Assembly (NCBI RefSeq): GCF_946886105.1
Contig: NZ_CAMPHV010000001.1
Span: 238,261 to 302,260 of the forward strand
DNA length: 64,000 nucleotides
Direction of reading: 5' to 3'
From: an uncultured Pseudomonas sp.
Lineage (GTDB): Bacteria > Pseudomonadota > Gammaproteobacteria > Pseudomonadales > Pseudomonadaceae
The notes below the pieces were generated by a model that was not told where the DNA came from, made no database searches, and saw nothing but the letters and a program-made list of their open reading frames with translations. Shown here one piece after another: positions 45,089-52,396 of this stretch; the first letter of the stretch is position 1; every line of letters begins with the position of its first letter. The translations under genes were made by a program, and so were the position numbers.

Positions 45089-45751
45089 TCAGGATCCAAT
45101 TTCAGGGGCCAGGTAGCGTTGAAACCAATCCGCCGCCAATCTGGCCACTTCTTCCAACGCGCCGGGCTCTACGAACAGGTGGGTCGCCCCCGCCACCACC
45201 TGTAATCGCTGCTCGCATTGCAGACGGGCGCTGACTTCGCGATTCAGGTGCAGCACGGCGATATCCTGGCCGCCGACGATCTGCAGGGTCGGCGCCCTCA
45301 CCTGCGCCACGGCCTGTCCGGCCAGATCGGTACGACCGCCACGCGACACCAATGCGTGGATCCTCTGCGGGCGCTGCGCCGCGGCAATCATGGCTGCGCC
45401 GGCGCCGGTGCTGGCACCGAACAAACCGATGCGCAGACGCGCCAACTCCGAGTGGGGTTGCAGCCAATCGATCACTTCGAGAAGCCGTTCCGTTAGCAGC
45501 GGAATGTCGAACCGCAGCTCGCAGGTGACCGCGTCGAGCCGTTGTTCCGCTTCGCTGAGCAGGTCGAACAGCAAGGCGCCCAAGCCACGCTCGGCGAAGT
45601 AACGCGCCACTCTCTGATTGCGTGGGCTGAGACGCCCGCTACCGCTGCCGTGAACGAATACCACCAGGCCTTTTGCGCCATCGGGCAGCAGTAGATCGGC
45701 ATTCAGGTGGGCATCGCTCAGCGCCAGTTGCAACCCCCGGACAACGCTCAT
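45089..45751 (-). CDS. dienelactone-hydrolase-type alpha/beta hydrolase
   Basis: A 220-aa hydrolase. It has 'VVFVHGSGSGRLSPRN' (oxyanion region, about 27-42), the nucleophile elbow 'GLFGASTGAGAAM' with Ser in G-x-S-x-G (about 110), Asp in 'IVGGQDIAVL' and His in 'VAGATHLFVEPGAL'. The full triad is present, so it should be an active esterase or hydrolase. The start is 11 bp after the stop of the phosphoribosyltransferase gene; this pair is often found together, sometimes in one chain. The substrate is unknown. Confidence 0.85.
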   Translation of the reverse strand: MSVVRGLQLALSDAHLNADLLLPDGAKGLVVFVHGSGSGRLSPRNQRVARYFAERGLGALLFDLLSEAEQRLDAVTCELRFDIPLLTERLLEVIDWLQPHSELARLRIGLFGASTGAGAAMIAAAQRPQRIHALVSRGGRTDLAGQAVAQVRAPTLQIVGGQDIAVLHLNREVSARLQCEQRLQVVAGATHLFVEPGALEEVARLAADWFQRYLAPEIGS

Positions 45752-45762
45752 CGGCGCCTCAC

Positions 45763-46446
45763 TCACGCTCGTTGCTCGCACGGGCGTTGCCAAGCGTGCT
45801 GCAGCAGGTCGAGCACCTCGCGGTCCGAAGTTTGCGAGAAGTCCCTATACCAGCTGCCGATCGATATCAGCGTTTCCGGTATGAGCGGACAGACCACCTC
45901 GTCGGCTTCGGCGCGCAGCAGCTCCAGGCTTTCCGAGGAGCCGACCGGCACGGCGACAGTCACCGATAGCGGCTCTTGCTGACGCGCCGCTTGCACCGCC
46001 GCGCGCATGGTTGCGCCTGTGGCCAGACCATCGTCGACCAGAATCACCCGCTGGCCGCGCAACACCGGGGCGGGACGGTCGCCGCGGTAGGCATGATCGC
46101 GGCGCTGCAATTCGCGGATTTCGCGGGCTACCACCGCTTCGACGCTTTCCGCCCTCAGGTCGAGCATCTGCAACACTTCGCCGTTCAACACGCGCACCCC
46201 GCCGCTGGCGATGGCGCCCATGGCGTACTCCTCGTGGCCGGGCACGCCGAGCTTGCGCACCAGCATCAAATCCAGGCGCAGGTCCAGCGCCATGGCGATC
46301 TCATAGGCCACCGGCACCCCGCCGCGCGGCAGCGCCAAAACGATCGCATCCGCCTGCCCGCGATAGGTCGATAACAAGGGCACCAGTGCGCGCCCAGCGG
46401 ACACCCGGTCGCGGATAGGTAGATCGAGAGCAACGTGATGCGCCAT
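45763..46446 (-). CDS. phosphoribosyltransferase family protein
   Basis: A 227-aa type I phosphoribosyltransferase. It has 'AIVLALPRGGVPVAYEIA' (about 36-53) and the PRPP loop 'RVILVDDGLATGATMRAAV' (about 122-140), plus 'YAMGAIASGG'. The ATG 46446 follows GGAGG. It forms an operon with the hydrolase downstream. Similar pairs occur beside universal stress proteins and PRPP-synthetase homologues; here the latter two lie across the accessory region, near 2 kb. The acceptor base cannot be predicted. Confidence 0.85.
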   Translation of the reverse strand: MAHHVALDLPIRDRVSAGRALVPLLSTYRGQADAIVLALPRGGVPVAYEIAMALDLRLDLMLVRKLGVPGHEEYAMGAIASGGVRVLNGEVLQMLDLRAESVEAVVAREIRELQRRDHAYRGDRPAPVLRGQRVILVDDGLATGATMRAAVQAARQQEPLSVTVAVPVGSSESLELLRAEADEVVCPLIPETLISIGSWYRDFSQTSDREVLDLLQHAWQRPCEQRA

Positions 46447-46581
46447 CCGAAAGCCTCCGCTAACTGTGCATGCAGCTATGACCCTCATGGGCTCCACCGC
46501 GTTCTTGCACATTTATCGATGCACCCGTGCTCCCCGCTTGTGCCGACAGACGGCGACGGGAGATATAAGAACAAAACTTGA

Positions 46582-46596
46582 CGCGAATCATTATTA
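46582..46596 (-). promoter_or_regulatory. Fur-box-like site upstream of the iron-uptake operon
   Basis: The minus strand reads TAATAATGATTCGCG, matching 11 of 15 positions of the Fur 7-1-7 consensus. It is 53 bp upstream of the first gene. A partial FNR-like sequence (TTGAC-GCGA-ATCAT) overlaps it. Confidence 0.45.
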
Positions 46597-46648
46597 ATTG
46601 CGAATCCACCTCATAGACTGCGCCCATCACTTCCACCTTCCGAGGAAT

Positions 46649-47188
46649 ATGTCGATGCGCGTACAGCTCTCCCTCTCTCTCGCCGCCCTGCTCTGCGGCG
46701 CTCTTGCCCAGGCCAAGGAATACCCGATCGGCGAACCCCAGCAATGCGGCGGTCTGGATGTCGGCGCCGTGTACCTGCAACCGATCGAGATGGATCCGCC
46801 GGGCATGATGCGCCCCGCCGCCGACTCCGATGTGCACCTGGAAGCCGACATCAGCGCCCTGGAAAACAACCCCAACGGGTTCCAGGAAGGCAGTTTCGTG
46901 CCCTACCTGAACATCGCTTTCGTACTGCGCAAGGAAGGCAGCGACGAGGTGCTCAAGGGAGATTTCCACGCCATGGTCGCCAACGACGGGCCGCACTACG
47001 GCGATAACCTCAAGCTGTTCGGCCCGGGCAAATACCACCTGACCTACAACATCACGCCGCCCGCTGGCGGCCACGGCATGTTCGGCCGCCACACCGACAA
47101 GGAAACCGGCGTCGCACCCTGGTTCGAGCGCTGCGAGCTGCATTACCAATTCACCTATGCCGGCATCGGCAAGAAAGGCGGTTACTGA
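46649..47188 (+). CDS. ftrA: FtrA-like periplasmic iron-binding protein (P19/Tp34 family)
   Basis: A 179-aa protein with a signal peptide ('LSLSLAALLCGALAQA') and an immunoglobulin-like beta fold. Metal-ligand features of the P19 family are present: 'PIGEPQQCGGLDVGAVYLQPIEMDPPG', 'DVHLEADISAL', 'MVANDGPHYGDNLKLFGPGKYHLTY' and 'FGRHTDKETGVAPW', with conserved Glu, Met and His. It binds copper and ferrous iron in homologues and passes iron to the FTR1-type permease. ATG 46649 follows GAGGAA. It is the first of four genes with the FtrABCD order. Confidence 0.85.
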   Translation: MSMRVQLSLSLAALLCGALAQAKEYPIGEPQQCGGLDVGAVYLQPIEMDPPGMMRPAADSDVHLEADISALENNPNGFQEGSFVPYLNIAFVLRKEGSDEVLKGDFHAMVANDGPHYGDNLKLFGPGKYHLTYNITPPAGGHGMFGRHTDKETGVAPWFERCELHYQFTYAGIGKKGGY

Positions 47189-47232
47189 TCGCGACGGGCG
47201 CTGTCGTTGGCGGCGCCTCACTGGAGTCGACC

Positions 47233-47559
47233 ATGTCACGTGTGTTGTTCGCCCTGCTGTTGGCCATCCCCGGCCTGCCTGGTTTCGCCGCCGGCTTGCC
47301 GACTTACGAGCTGGCGATCCGCGATGGCCATTTCACCCCGCCGTTGCTCGAAGTGGCGGCGGGCCAGCGCTTCAAGATCGTGTTGCATAACCAGGGGCAA
47401 GGCCCCGCGGAGTTCGAAAGTACGCCCTTGCGGGTGGAAAAGGTCATGTCGCCCGGGGTTACCTCGTTCGTGGTGATTCACCCGCTGCGGCCCGGCCATT
47501 ACCCGTTCTTCGACGAGTTCCACCTCGACTTGCCCGAGGGCGGCATAGTCGCCAAATAA
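47233..47559 (+). CDS. ftrB: FtrB-like cupredoxin-domain protein
   Basis: A 108-aa periplasmic protein with a signal peptide ('VLFALLLAIPGLPGFAA') and a cupredoxin-like domain ('LAIRDGHFTPPLLEVAAGQRFKIVLHNQGQGPAEFES'). The usual copper-ligand cluster is reduced, as in FtrB and EfeO N-domains. It is thought to oxidise or shuttle ferrous iron for the permease. It lies 44 bp after ftrA and 23 bp before ftrC. Confidence 0.82.
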   Translation: MSRVLFALLLAIPGLPGFAAGLPTYELAIRDGHFTPPLLEVAAGQRFKIVLHNQGQGPAEFESTPLRVEKVMSPGVTSFVVIHPLRPGHYPFFDEFHLDLPEGGIVAK

Positions 47560-47582
47560 CCCTGTTACAACGGGAGCCTTGC

Positions 47583-48437
47583 ATGAATCAGTCGCTGTTT
47601 ATCGTCTGGCGGGAAAGCGTCGAGGCGTTGCTGGTGATCGGCATCCTGTATGCGTGGATCAGCCAGCAGGCCGAGCGCAGCCGCGCCATGAGGTTCCTCT
47701 GGGGCGGTGTGGCGCTGGGCCTGGTGTTGTCCGCGGCGCTGGCGCTGATCGTTCTGTTCGCCGGCGAGTGGCTGTCGGGGGCGGCCGGCGAGTGGTTCCA
47801 GGCGGCCCTGGTACTGCTGGCGAGTGCGCTGATCCTGCAGATGGTCGGCTGGATGCGTCGGCATGGCCGCACCTTCAAGCACGATCTGCAGCAGGCCGCC
47901 GACACCCATCTGCAGCGCAACGGCGGCCTCGGCCTGCTGCTCCTGGCGATGCTCGCGGTGGGTCGCGAAGGCAGCGAGACCGTGGTCTTCCTGTATGGCC
48001 TGGGCATACACAAGCAAGGCGTCGAACTCTGGCAATTCGCCCTCGGCGGTGCGCTGGGTCTGGGCCTGGCGCTGCTCACCTTCATGCTGCTGCAGGCCGG
48101 CAGCCGGTTGGTCTCCTGGCGGCACTTCTTCCTGTTCAGCGAGATTGTGCTGCTGTTGCTCGGCGCCTCCATGTTGATCGCCGGGCTGGACTGTATCAGC
48201 GGCCAGTTGATGGCGCTGGAGTTGCCCGAGCAGGTCTACGGCTGGTTCGGCGATGCGCTCTGGGATACCTCGGCCGGGCTGGATGACAGCGCGGGGCTGG
48301 GGTCGGTACTGGCCAACTTCGCCGGTTACCGCGCCATGCCCTCCCTGGCCACGGTCGCCGCCTTGGCCGGCTACTGGCTGCTGGTCGTGTTCTGGCTGCG
48401 CCGCCGTGCGCCCGCCGTATCGCCATGCGCCAGCTGA
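47583..48437 (+). CDS. ftrC: FtrC-like FTR1-family iron permease
   Basis: A 284-aa membrane protein with about seven membrane segments. It carries the two RExxE iron-transport motifs: 'WRESVEALLVIG' (about 8-19) and 'GREGSETVVFLYG' (about 123-135). The length matches FTR1/EfeU. It imports ferric iron produced from Fe(II) at the periplasmic side. The downstream ferredoxin-type gene overlaps it by 13 bp. Confidence 0.9.
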   Translation: MNQSLFIVWRESVEALLVIGILYAWISQQAERSRAMRFLWGGVALGLVLSAALALIVLFAGEWLSGAAGEWFQAALVLLASALILQMVGWMRRHGRTFKHDLQQAADTHLQRNGGLGLLLLAMLAVGREGSETVVFLYGLGIHKQGVELWQFALGGALGLGLALLTFMLLQAGSRLVSWRHFFLFSEIVLLLLGASMLIAGLDCISGQLMALELPEQVYGWFGDALWDTSAGLDDSAGLGSVLANFAGYRAMPSLATVAALAGYWLLVVFWLRRRAPAVSPCAS

Positions 48438-49798
48438 ACGACTTGCTGGGCGGGATGGGCGACGCGCTACGCCGCCATGCGCGGCTGATTCGCGCGGTGC
48501 AATGGGCGGTCGTTGCCTTTTATGCAGTGTTGTTGGTGCTGCCGGCGCTGTTGCCGTTGCCGTCCAGCCAGGCGCGCATGCTGGATAGCCTGACGCTGCT
48601 CGCCCAATTCGTTTTCTGGGGGCTCTGGTGGCCGTTCGTGCTGTTGTCCGTCGTGCTGTTCGGCCGACTCTGGTGCGGCGTGCTCTGCCCCGAAGGCTCG
48701 CTCAGCGAGTGGATCAGTTGGCGCGGCCTGGGGCGCGGCACGCCGCGTTGGATTCGCTGGGGCGGTTGGCCGACCCTGGCGTTTATCCTCACCACGGTTT
48801 ATGGCCAGTTGATCAGTGTGTACGACTACGCCCAGGCTGCCTTGCTGATTCTCGGCGGCTCGACGCTGGCGGCGATGCTGGTGGGTTATCTCTATGGCCG
48901 CGGCAAGCGCGTCTGGTGCCGCTACCTGTGCCCGGTCAGCGGCGTGTTCGCCCTGCTCGCCCGTTTGGCACCGATGCATTACCGGGTCGACGAACAGCGC
49001 TGGCTGGACAATCCGCCGCCGCGCCAGCCGCCGCCGAACTGCGCACCACTGTTGGATATCCGGCGCATGCGCGGCGCCGCCGACTGCCATGCCTGCGGGC
49101 GCTGCAGCGGACAACGCAGTGCGGTGCAACTGAGCGCGCGTTCGCCCAACGCCGAGGTACTGATCGTCGGCCCGCAGCACACCGGCCATTGGGACAGCGG
49201 TCTGTTGCTGTTCGGCGTGATCGGCCTGGCGATGGGCGCCTTCCAATGGACGCTCAGCCCCTGGTTCGTCGACCTGAAACAGGCAACGGCGACCTGGTTG
49301 GTCGAGCACGACAGCTACCGGCTGCTGCAAACCGATGCGCCCTGGTGGTTGTTGACCCATTACCCCCAGGCCAACGACCTGTTCAGCTGGCTCGATGGGT
49401 TGCTGATCCTGGGTTATCTGGCGGCCAGTATGCTGCTGCTCGGCGGCGGTCTGTGGGTCTTGTTACGCGGCGCGGCCTTTCTGGTATCGCGCACCGGCAA
49501 TGCCTTCGAACATCTGGCCTTGACCTTGATTCCGCTCGGCGCCAGCGGGCTGTTTCTCGGTCTCAGTGCCACCACCGTCAAGCTGTTGCGCTACGAGGGC
49601 CTGGTCCTGGCCTGGGTACAGCCGGCGCGCGCCACCCTGCTCGCCGCCGCCATCGTCTGGAGCCTGTGGTTGGGCTGGCAGGTGCTCGGCCGGCATGGCG
49701 CGCGCGGGTTGCAACGGCTAGCGGCGTTCGCTTGCCTGGCGCTCGGTTCGGCCGGGGTCGGTTATGGCTGGTGGTTGCAGTTGTGGGGGTGGAGCTAA
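48425..49798 (+). CDS. ftrD: FtrD-like polyferredoxin membrane protein (NapH/CcoG-like)
   Basis: A 457-aa membrane protein with about seven membrane segments and ferredoxin-type Cys clusters: 'LWCGVLCPEGSLSEW' (about 79-93), 'VWCRYLCPVSGVFAL' (about 163-177) and 'CHACGRCSGQ' (about 220-229). It belongs to the 4Fe-4S-binding NapH/NosR-like group and would supply or accept electrons for the iron permease. It overlaps ftrC. A hairpin follows its stop. Confidence 0.85.
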   Translation: MRQLNDLLGGMGDALRRHARLIRAVQWAVVAFYAVLLVLPALLPLPSSQARMLDSLTLLAQFVFWGLWWPFVLLSVVLFGRLWCGVLCPEGSLSEWISWRGLGRGTPRWIRWGGWPTLAFILTTVYGQLISVYDYAQAALLILGGSTLAAMLVGYLYGRGKRVWCRYLCPVSGVFALLARLAPMHYRVDEQRWLDNPPPRQPPPNCAPLLDIRRMRGAADCHACGRCSGQRSAVQLSARSPNAEVLIVGPQHTGHWDSGLLLFGVIGLAMGAFQWTLSPWFVDLKQATATWLVEHDSYRLLQTDAPWWLLTHYPQANDLFSWLDGLLILGYLAASMLLLGGGLWVLLRGAAFLVSRTGNAFEHLALTLIPLGASGLFLGLSATTVKLLRYEGLVLAWVQPARATLLAAAIVWSLWLGWQVLGRHGARGLQRLAAFACLALGSAGVGYGWWLQLWGWS

Positions 49799-49803
49799 GG
49801 CGG

Positions 49804-49820
49804 GCAGCCCTGCGGGCTGC
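49804..49820 (+). terminator. hairpin after the iron-uptake operon
   Basis: GCAGCCC-TGC-GGGCTGC forms a perfect 7-bp stem six bases past the stop. There is no T-tract, so it may be a REP-like unit or a weak terminator; a second GC-rich palindrome-like stretch follows to about 49850. Confidence 0.45.
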
Positions 49821-49873
49821 ATTCGCCGCGAGGTCGCGCCTCCTACGAGGCCAACCAGCGGCATAAGCGCATC

Positions 49874-49887
49874 TTGATTTTGATCAA
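49874..49887. promoter_or_regulatory. FNR-type box upstream of the DGC protein gene
   Basis: TTGAT-TTTG-ATCAA is a perfect consensus, 60 bp upstream of the ATG at 49948, a typical activating position. Confidence 0.85.
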
Positions 49888-49947
49888 CGCCCGCCACTGA
49901 GCCGCCGCCATACTCTGGAACCCTGTTGATACCGAAGGGAGCACGCC

Positions 49948-50358
49948 ATGTCCGCGGCAACCCAACCGCTCGTCTATGCCTGCTCGGGCTGCTCGAACGT
50001 GGCGCAGCTGGCCAATACCCTGGCGGTGCGTCTGGATCGTGCCGGCCTGGCGGAAATGTCCTGTATCGCCGGGGTCGGTGGGCATGTCGCGGCGTTGGTG
50101 AACAAGGCCAAGTCCGGGCGCCCGATCCTCGCCATCGACGGCTGCCCGCTGCACTGCGTCAAAGCCTGCCTGGCCCAGCACGGCATCGAAGCCGACCGGC
50201 ATATCACCCTCAACAGCTACGGCCTGCGCAAACGCTACCGGCAGGATTGCAGCGCGGAAGAAGCCGAGGAGCTGTTCGAGGACATGCAAAAGATCATCGC
50301 CAGCGATCTCAGTAATCTACCCTGCGACGAACCCAGGGCCCTGGCAGCGGCCAGGTAA
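49948..50358 (+). CDS. DGC-domain putative zinc-binding protein
   Basis: A 136-aa cytoplasmic protein of the 'putative zinc-binding' DGC family, named after the conserved D-G-C in 'LAIDGCPLHCVKACL' (about 68-82). An N-terminal 'YACSGCSNVAQLANTLA' adds a CxxC pair, and 'CIAGVGGHVAALV' gives the Gly-rich turn. These proteins occur beside denitrification genes in many pseudomonads, but their activity is unknown. A perfect FNR box upstream indicates anaerobic induction. Confidence 0.85.
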   Translation: MSAATQPLVYACSGCSNVAQLANTLAVRLDRAGLAEMSCIAGVGGHVAALVNKAKSGRPILAIDGCPLHCVKACLAQHGIEADRHITLNSYGLRKRYRQDCSAEEAEELFEDMQKIIASDLSNLPCDEPRALAAAR

Positions 50359-50372
50359 AAATCACCATTGAT

Positions 50373-50427
50373 GGTTATTAGAACCATCATCAAGGCTGGG
50401 TATTTATAACCACCATGGATATAAACC
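50373..50427 (+). promoter_or_regulatory. NorR-type enhancer sites (GGT-N7-ACC)
   Basis: Two perfect GGT-N7-ACC sites: GGTTATTAGAACC at 50373-50385 (inside a longer GATGGTT/AACCATC dyad) and GGTATTTATAACC at 50399-50411. A third, half-conserved site is at 50415-50427. NorR of Ralstonia binds the same pattern upstream of norA, a homologue of the gene that follows. Confidence 0.7.
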
Positions 50428-50450
50428 CTTCTAAATCAGCAGGTTGAAGA

Positions 50451-50466
50451 TGGCATAAGCCTTGCT
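50451..50466 (+). promoter_or_regulatory. sigma54 (-24/-12) promoter
   Basis: TGGCATAAGCCTTGCT fits the TGGCAC-N5-TTGCW consensus with one mismatch; the GG and GC pairs have the required 10-base gap. It is 35 bp upstream of the RIC gene and 24 bp downstream of the last NorR-type site, as expected for NO-activated transcription. Confidence 0.75.
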
Positions 50467-50500
50467 GAACACAGAGTGCCCTCACTCTCGAGCAAGCCTT

Positions 50501-51214
50501 ATGTCCTCCGCCCTGATCGACCTCAGCCTGGCCGACCTTGCCAGTTCCCAGCCAGGCGCAGCCGATATATTGGCCAAGTACAACCTCGACTTCTCCTGCA
50601 ACGGTCATCGCTGCCTGCGCGAGGAGGCGATGCGTCGTGGCCTCGACGCCGCGTCCATTGCGGCGCAGATCGAAGAGGCCGGCGCGCGGCCGGTGGACGA
50701 GCCCGATTGGCGCGCGCAAGCGCCGGGCGAATTGGTCGAGCACATCCTCGATCATTTGCATGGGCGCTACCTGTGCCTGCTGCTGCAACTGATCGAGCAC
50801 GCCTGCCGTATCGAACACAGCTATGCCGACTGGCCCGAATGCCCCCATGGCATGGCCCTGCTGCTGTGGAACCTGCAACAGGACCTGGCCCAACACCTAC
50901 TGCGGGAAAAGCAGGTGCTGCCGCTCCTGCTCGGCGACAACCGCGGCGCGATGCCGATCGCCGCGATGCGCCTCGAACACCAGAGCTATGCCGCGGCGCT
51001 GCTGGACCTGGCGCGCTTGAGCAATGACTTCAACGCGCCGGCTCGGGCCTGCAATACCTGGGTTTCGCTGTACCTGGGGCTATGGGCGCTGCGCCGCGAG
51101 CTGATGCAGCACATGCACCTGGAAAACAACCTGCTGTTCGCCGCGCCCGGGGCCAGTCGCCCGGTTCAGTCCGCGGCGAACCCCCTCGACTTCGACCTCG
51201 GAGGTCAAGCATGA
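50501..51214 (+). CDS. dnrN: RIC family di-iron protein (DnrN/NorA/ScdA/YtfE-like)
   Basis: A 237-aa iron-sulfur-repair/NO-handling di-iron protein. The N-terminal ScdA-N domain has 'LADLASSQPGAADILAKYNLDFSCNGHRCLREE' (about 7-39). The hemerythrin-like part follows with His/Glu ligands in 'ELVEHILDHLHGRY' (about 73-86), 'DLAQHLLREKQVLPLLL', 'MRLEHQSYA' and 'ELMQHMHLENNLLF'. It protects or repairs Fe-S clusters, or holds NO, during nitrosative stress. The upstream NorR sites and sigma54 promoter support NO induction. The stop overlaps the next small gene by 4 bp. Confidence 0.88.
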   Translation: MSSALIDLSLADLASSQPGAADILAKYNLDFSCNGHRCLREEAMRRGLDAASIAAQIEEAGARPVDEPDWRAQAPGELVEHILDHLHGRYLCLLLQLIEHACRIEHSYADWPECPHGMALLLWNLQQDLAQHLLREKQVLPLLLGDNRGAMPIAAMRLEHQSYAAALLDLARLSNDFNAPARACNTWVSLYLGLWALRRELMQHMHLENNLLFAAPGASRPVQSAANPLDFDLGGQA

Positions 51215-51339
51215 AAAAGCTCATCCAGCCGCTGCTCTGGTTTCTCGTCCTTACCTCGACGCTCGCCCTGGCCAGCGGTTTCGCCCTCAGCACCGTCAGC
51301 AGCCCTTCTCCCGACGCCGGGTCGCAGCAGACGCATTAA
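51211..51339 (+). CDS. 42-aa single-pass membrane protein in the dnrN-dnr operon
   Basis: A short protein, 'MKKLIQPLLWFLVLTSTLAL' then 'ASGFALSTVSSPSPDAGS', with one membrane segment or uncleaved signal anchor and a short polar tail. A strong GGAGG lies just upstream within the RIC gene, and its ATG overlaps that stop, so translation is likely. The function is not known; by position it belongs to the NO response. Confidence 0.7.
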   Translation: MKKLIQPLLWFLVLTSTLALASGFALSTVSSPSPDAGSQQTH

Positions 51340-51370
51340 CCCGCCCCCTTCTTATTCAGGATGCCTTTTC

Positions 51371-52054
51371 ATGGTGCTTCATCGCGTACATCACCAAATC
51401 CTTCGCAGCCATCACCTGTTCGAGCCGTTGAACGAGGAGCAGATGGATGAACTCATGAGCACTGCGCAGTTGCTCAGCATCGACAAGGGCGAGCCGCTGT
51501 TTCGCCAGGGCGAAGCGGCCAACGGGTTCTACTTCGTGATCGCCGGGGCGGTGAAAATCTATCGCCTGACACCGGATGGCCAGGAAAAGGTCTTCGAAGT
51601 CATCGGCAATCGGCAGACCTTCGCCGAGGCCATGATGCTGATGGACACGCCCAACTACGTGGCCTCGGCCGAGGCGTTGTGCCCGACCCAGCTCTACCGC
51701 ATCGCCAACACCACCTACATGCGCCTGTTGCAAAGCAACAGCCGGCTGACCTTCGCCCTGCTCGGCAAGCTGTGCGTGCGTCTGCATCAGCGGGTCAACG
51801 AGATCGAAACCCTGTCGCTGAAGAACGCCACCCACCGCGTGGTGCGCTACCTGATCACCCAGCTCGCGCGCCTGCCGGACGGCGGCAACAGTTTCGAATT
51901 GCCGATGGCCAAGCAATTGATCGCCGGGCACCTGTCGATCCAGCCGGAAACCTTTTCGCGAATCATCCGCCGGCTGATCGACGAGGAAATCATCACCCAG
52001 GACGGCCGGCTGATCGCCGTGCTTGATCGCCCGCGCCTGGAGCAGTTCGAGTAA
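51371..52054 (+). CDS. dnr: Crp/Fnr-family regulator Dnr
   Basis: A 227-aa regulator. It has the cyclic-nucleotide-type beta roll ('EPLFRQGEAANGFYFVIAGAVKIYRLTPDGQEKVFEVIGNRQTFAEAMML', about 38-87), the dimer helix, and the Crp-type helix-turn-helix 'AKQLIAGHLSIQPETFSRIIRRLIDE' (about 180-205) with the E-x-x-S/F-R recognition pattern that reads TTGAT. It lacks the N-terminal Cys cluster of Anr/Fnr, as expected for the heme/NO-responsive Dnr. It sits next to nor genes as in P. aeruginosa and probably acts on many of the FNR boxes in this window. Confidence 0.88.
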   Translation: MVLHRVHHQILRSHHLFEPLNEEQMDELMSTAQLLSIDKGEPLFRQGEAANGFYFVIAGAVKIYRLTPDGQEKVFEVIGNRQTFAEAMMLMDTPNYVASAEALCPTQLYRIANTTYMRLLQSNSRLTFALLGKLCVRLHQRVNEIETLSLKNATHRVVRYLITQLARLPDGGNSFELPMAKQLIAGHLSIQPETFSRIIRRLIDEEIITQDGRLIAVLDRPRLEQFE

Positions 52055-52098
52055 ACGCCCTGCCCTGCGTTTCTCCTGGATCAACGACGAGCGAGCTT

Positions 52099-52305
52099 AT
52101 GCCCCAGTGTTTGTATTGCCAGCGCGACAATTCCCCTAGAAACAATCCGCCGCAACCAGCCGAATGCGGTCATTGCGGCATGCCGCTGCCGCCGTTTGCC
52201 GACCAGGCCATCGAGCGAAAGCAGCGGCGCTTTATGTGGTTTTGCATTGGCTTGACGGTGTTTTGCGCGGTGATGATTGTCTGGTTGCCGCGCAGTATTA
52301 CCTGA
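52099..52305 (+). CDS. dnrP: DnrP-like zinc-ribbon membrane protein
   Basis: A 68-aa protein. Two Cys pairs, 'CLYCQRDN' (4-7) and 'CGHCGMPLPP' (23-26), form a zinc ribbon, and a C-terminal segment 'RFMWFCIGLTVFCAVMIVWL' crosses the membrane. The layout matches the small protein called DnrP beside dnr in pseudomonads, whose role is unknown. The ribosome site is weak. It starts 45 bp after dnr and is probably co-transcribed. Confidence 0.7.
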   Translation: MPQCLYCQRDNSPRNNPPQPAECGHCGMPLPPFADQAIERKQRRFMWFCIGLTVFCAVMIVWLPRSIT

Positions 52306-52324
52306 GCCGCAGTGCGGTGCGCAT

Positions 52325-52372
52325 GGCGCACCCTACAAAAGCCTCGCGCCTCCACATCCCGTAGGGTGCGCC
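52325..52372. repeat. intergenic inverted repeat (GGCGCACCCTAC family)
   Basis: GGCGCACCCTAC (52325-52336) and GTAGGGTGCGCC (52361-52372) are exact inverted copies, 12 bp each. It lies between convergent dnrP and norD and could act as a bidirectional terminator. Related CACCCTAC arms occur at about 54390 and 60035. Confidence 0.7.
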
Positions 52373-52396
52373 GCGCGCACCAACGCTTCGCGGCGT

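Noticed and set aside
46578..46591. FNR box upstream of the iron-uptake operon
   Set aside because: TTGAC-GCGA-ATCAT has two mismatches; kept only as a note under the Fur-like site.
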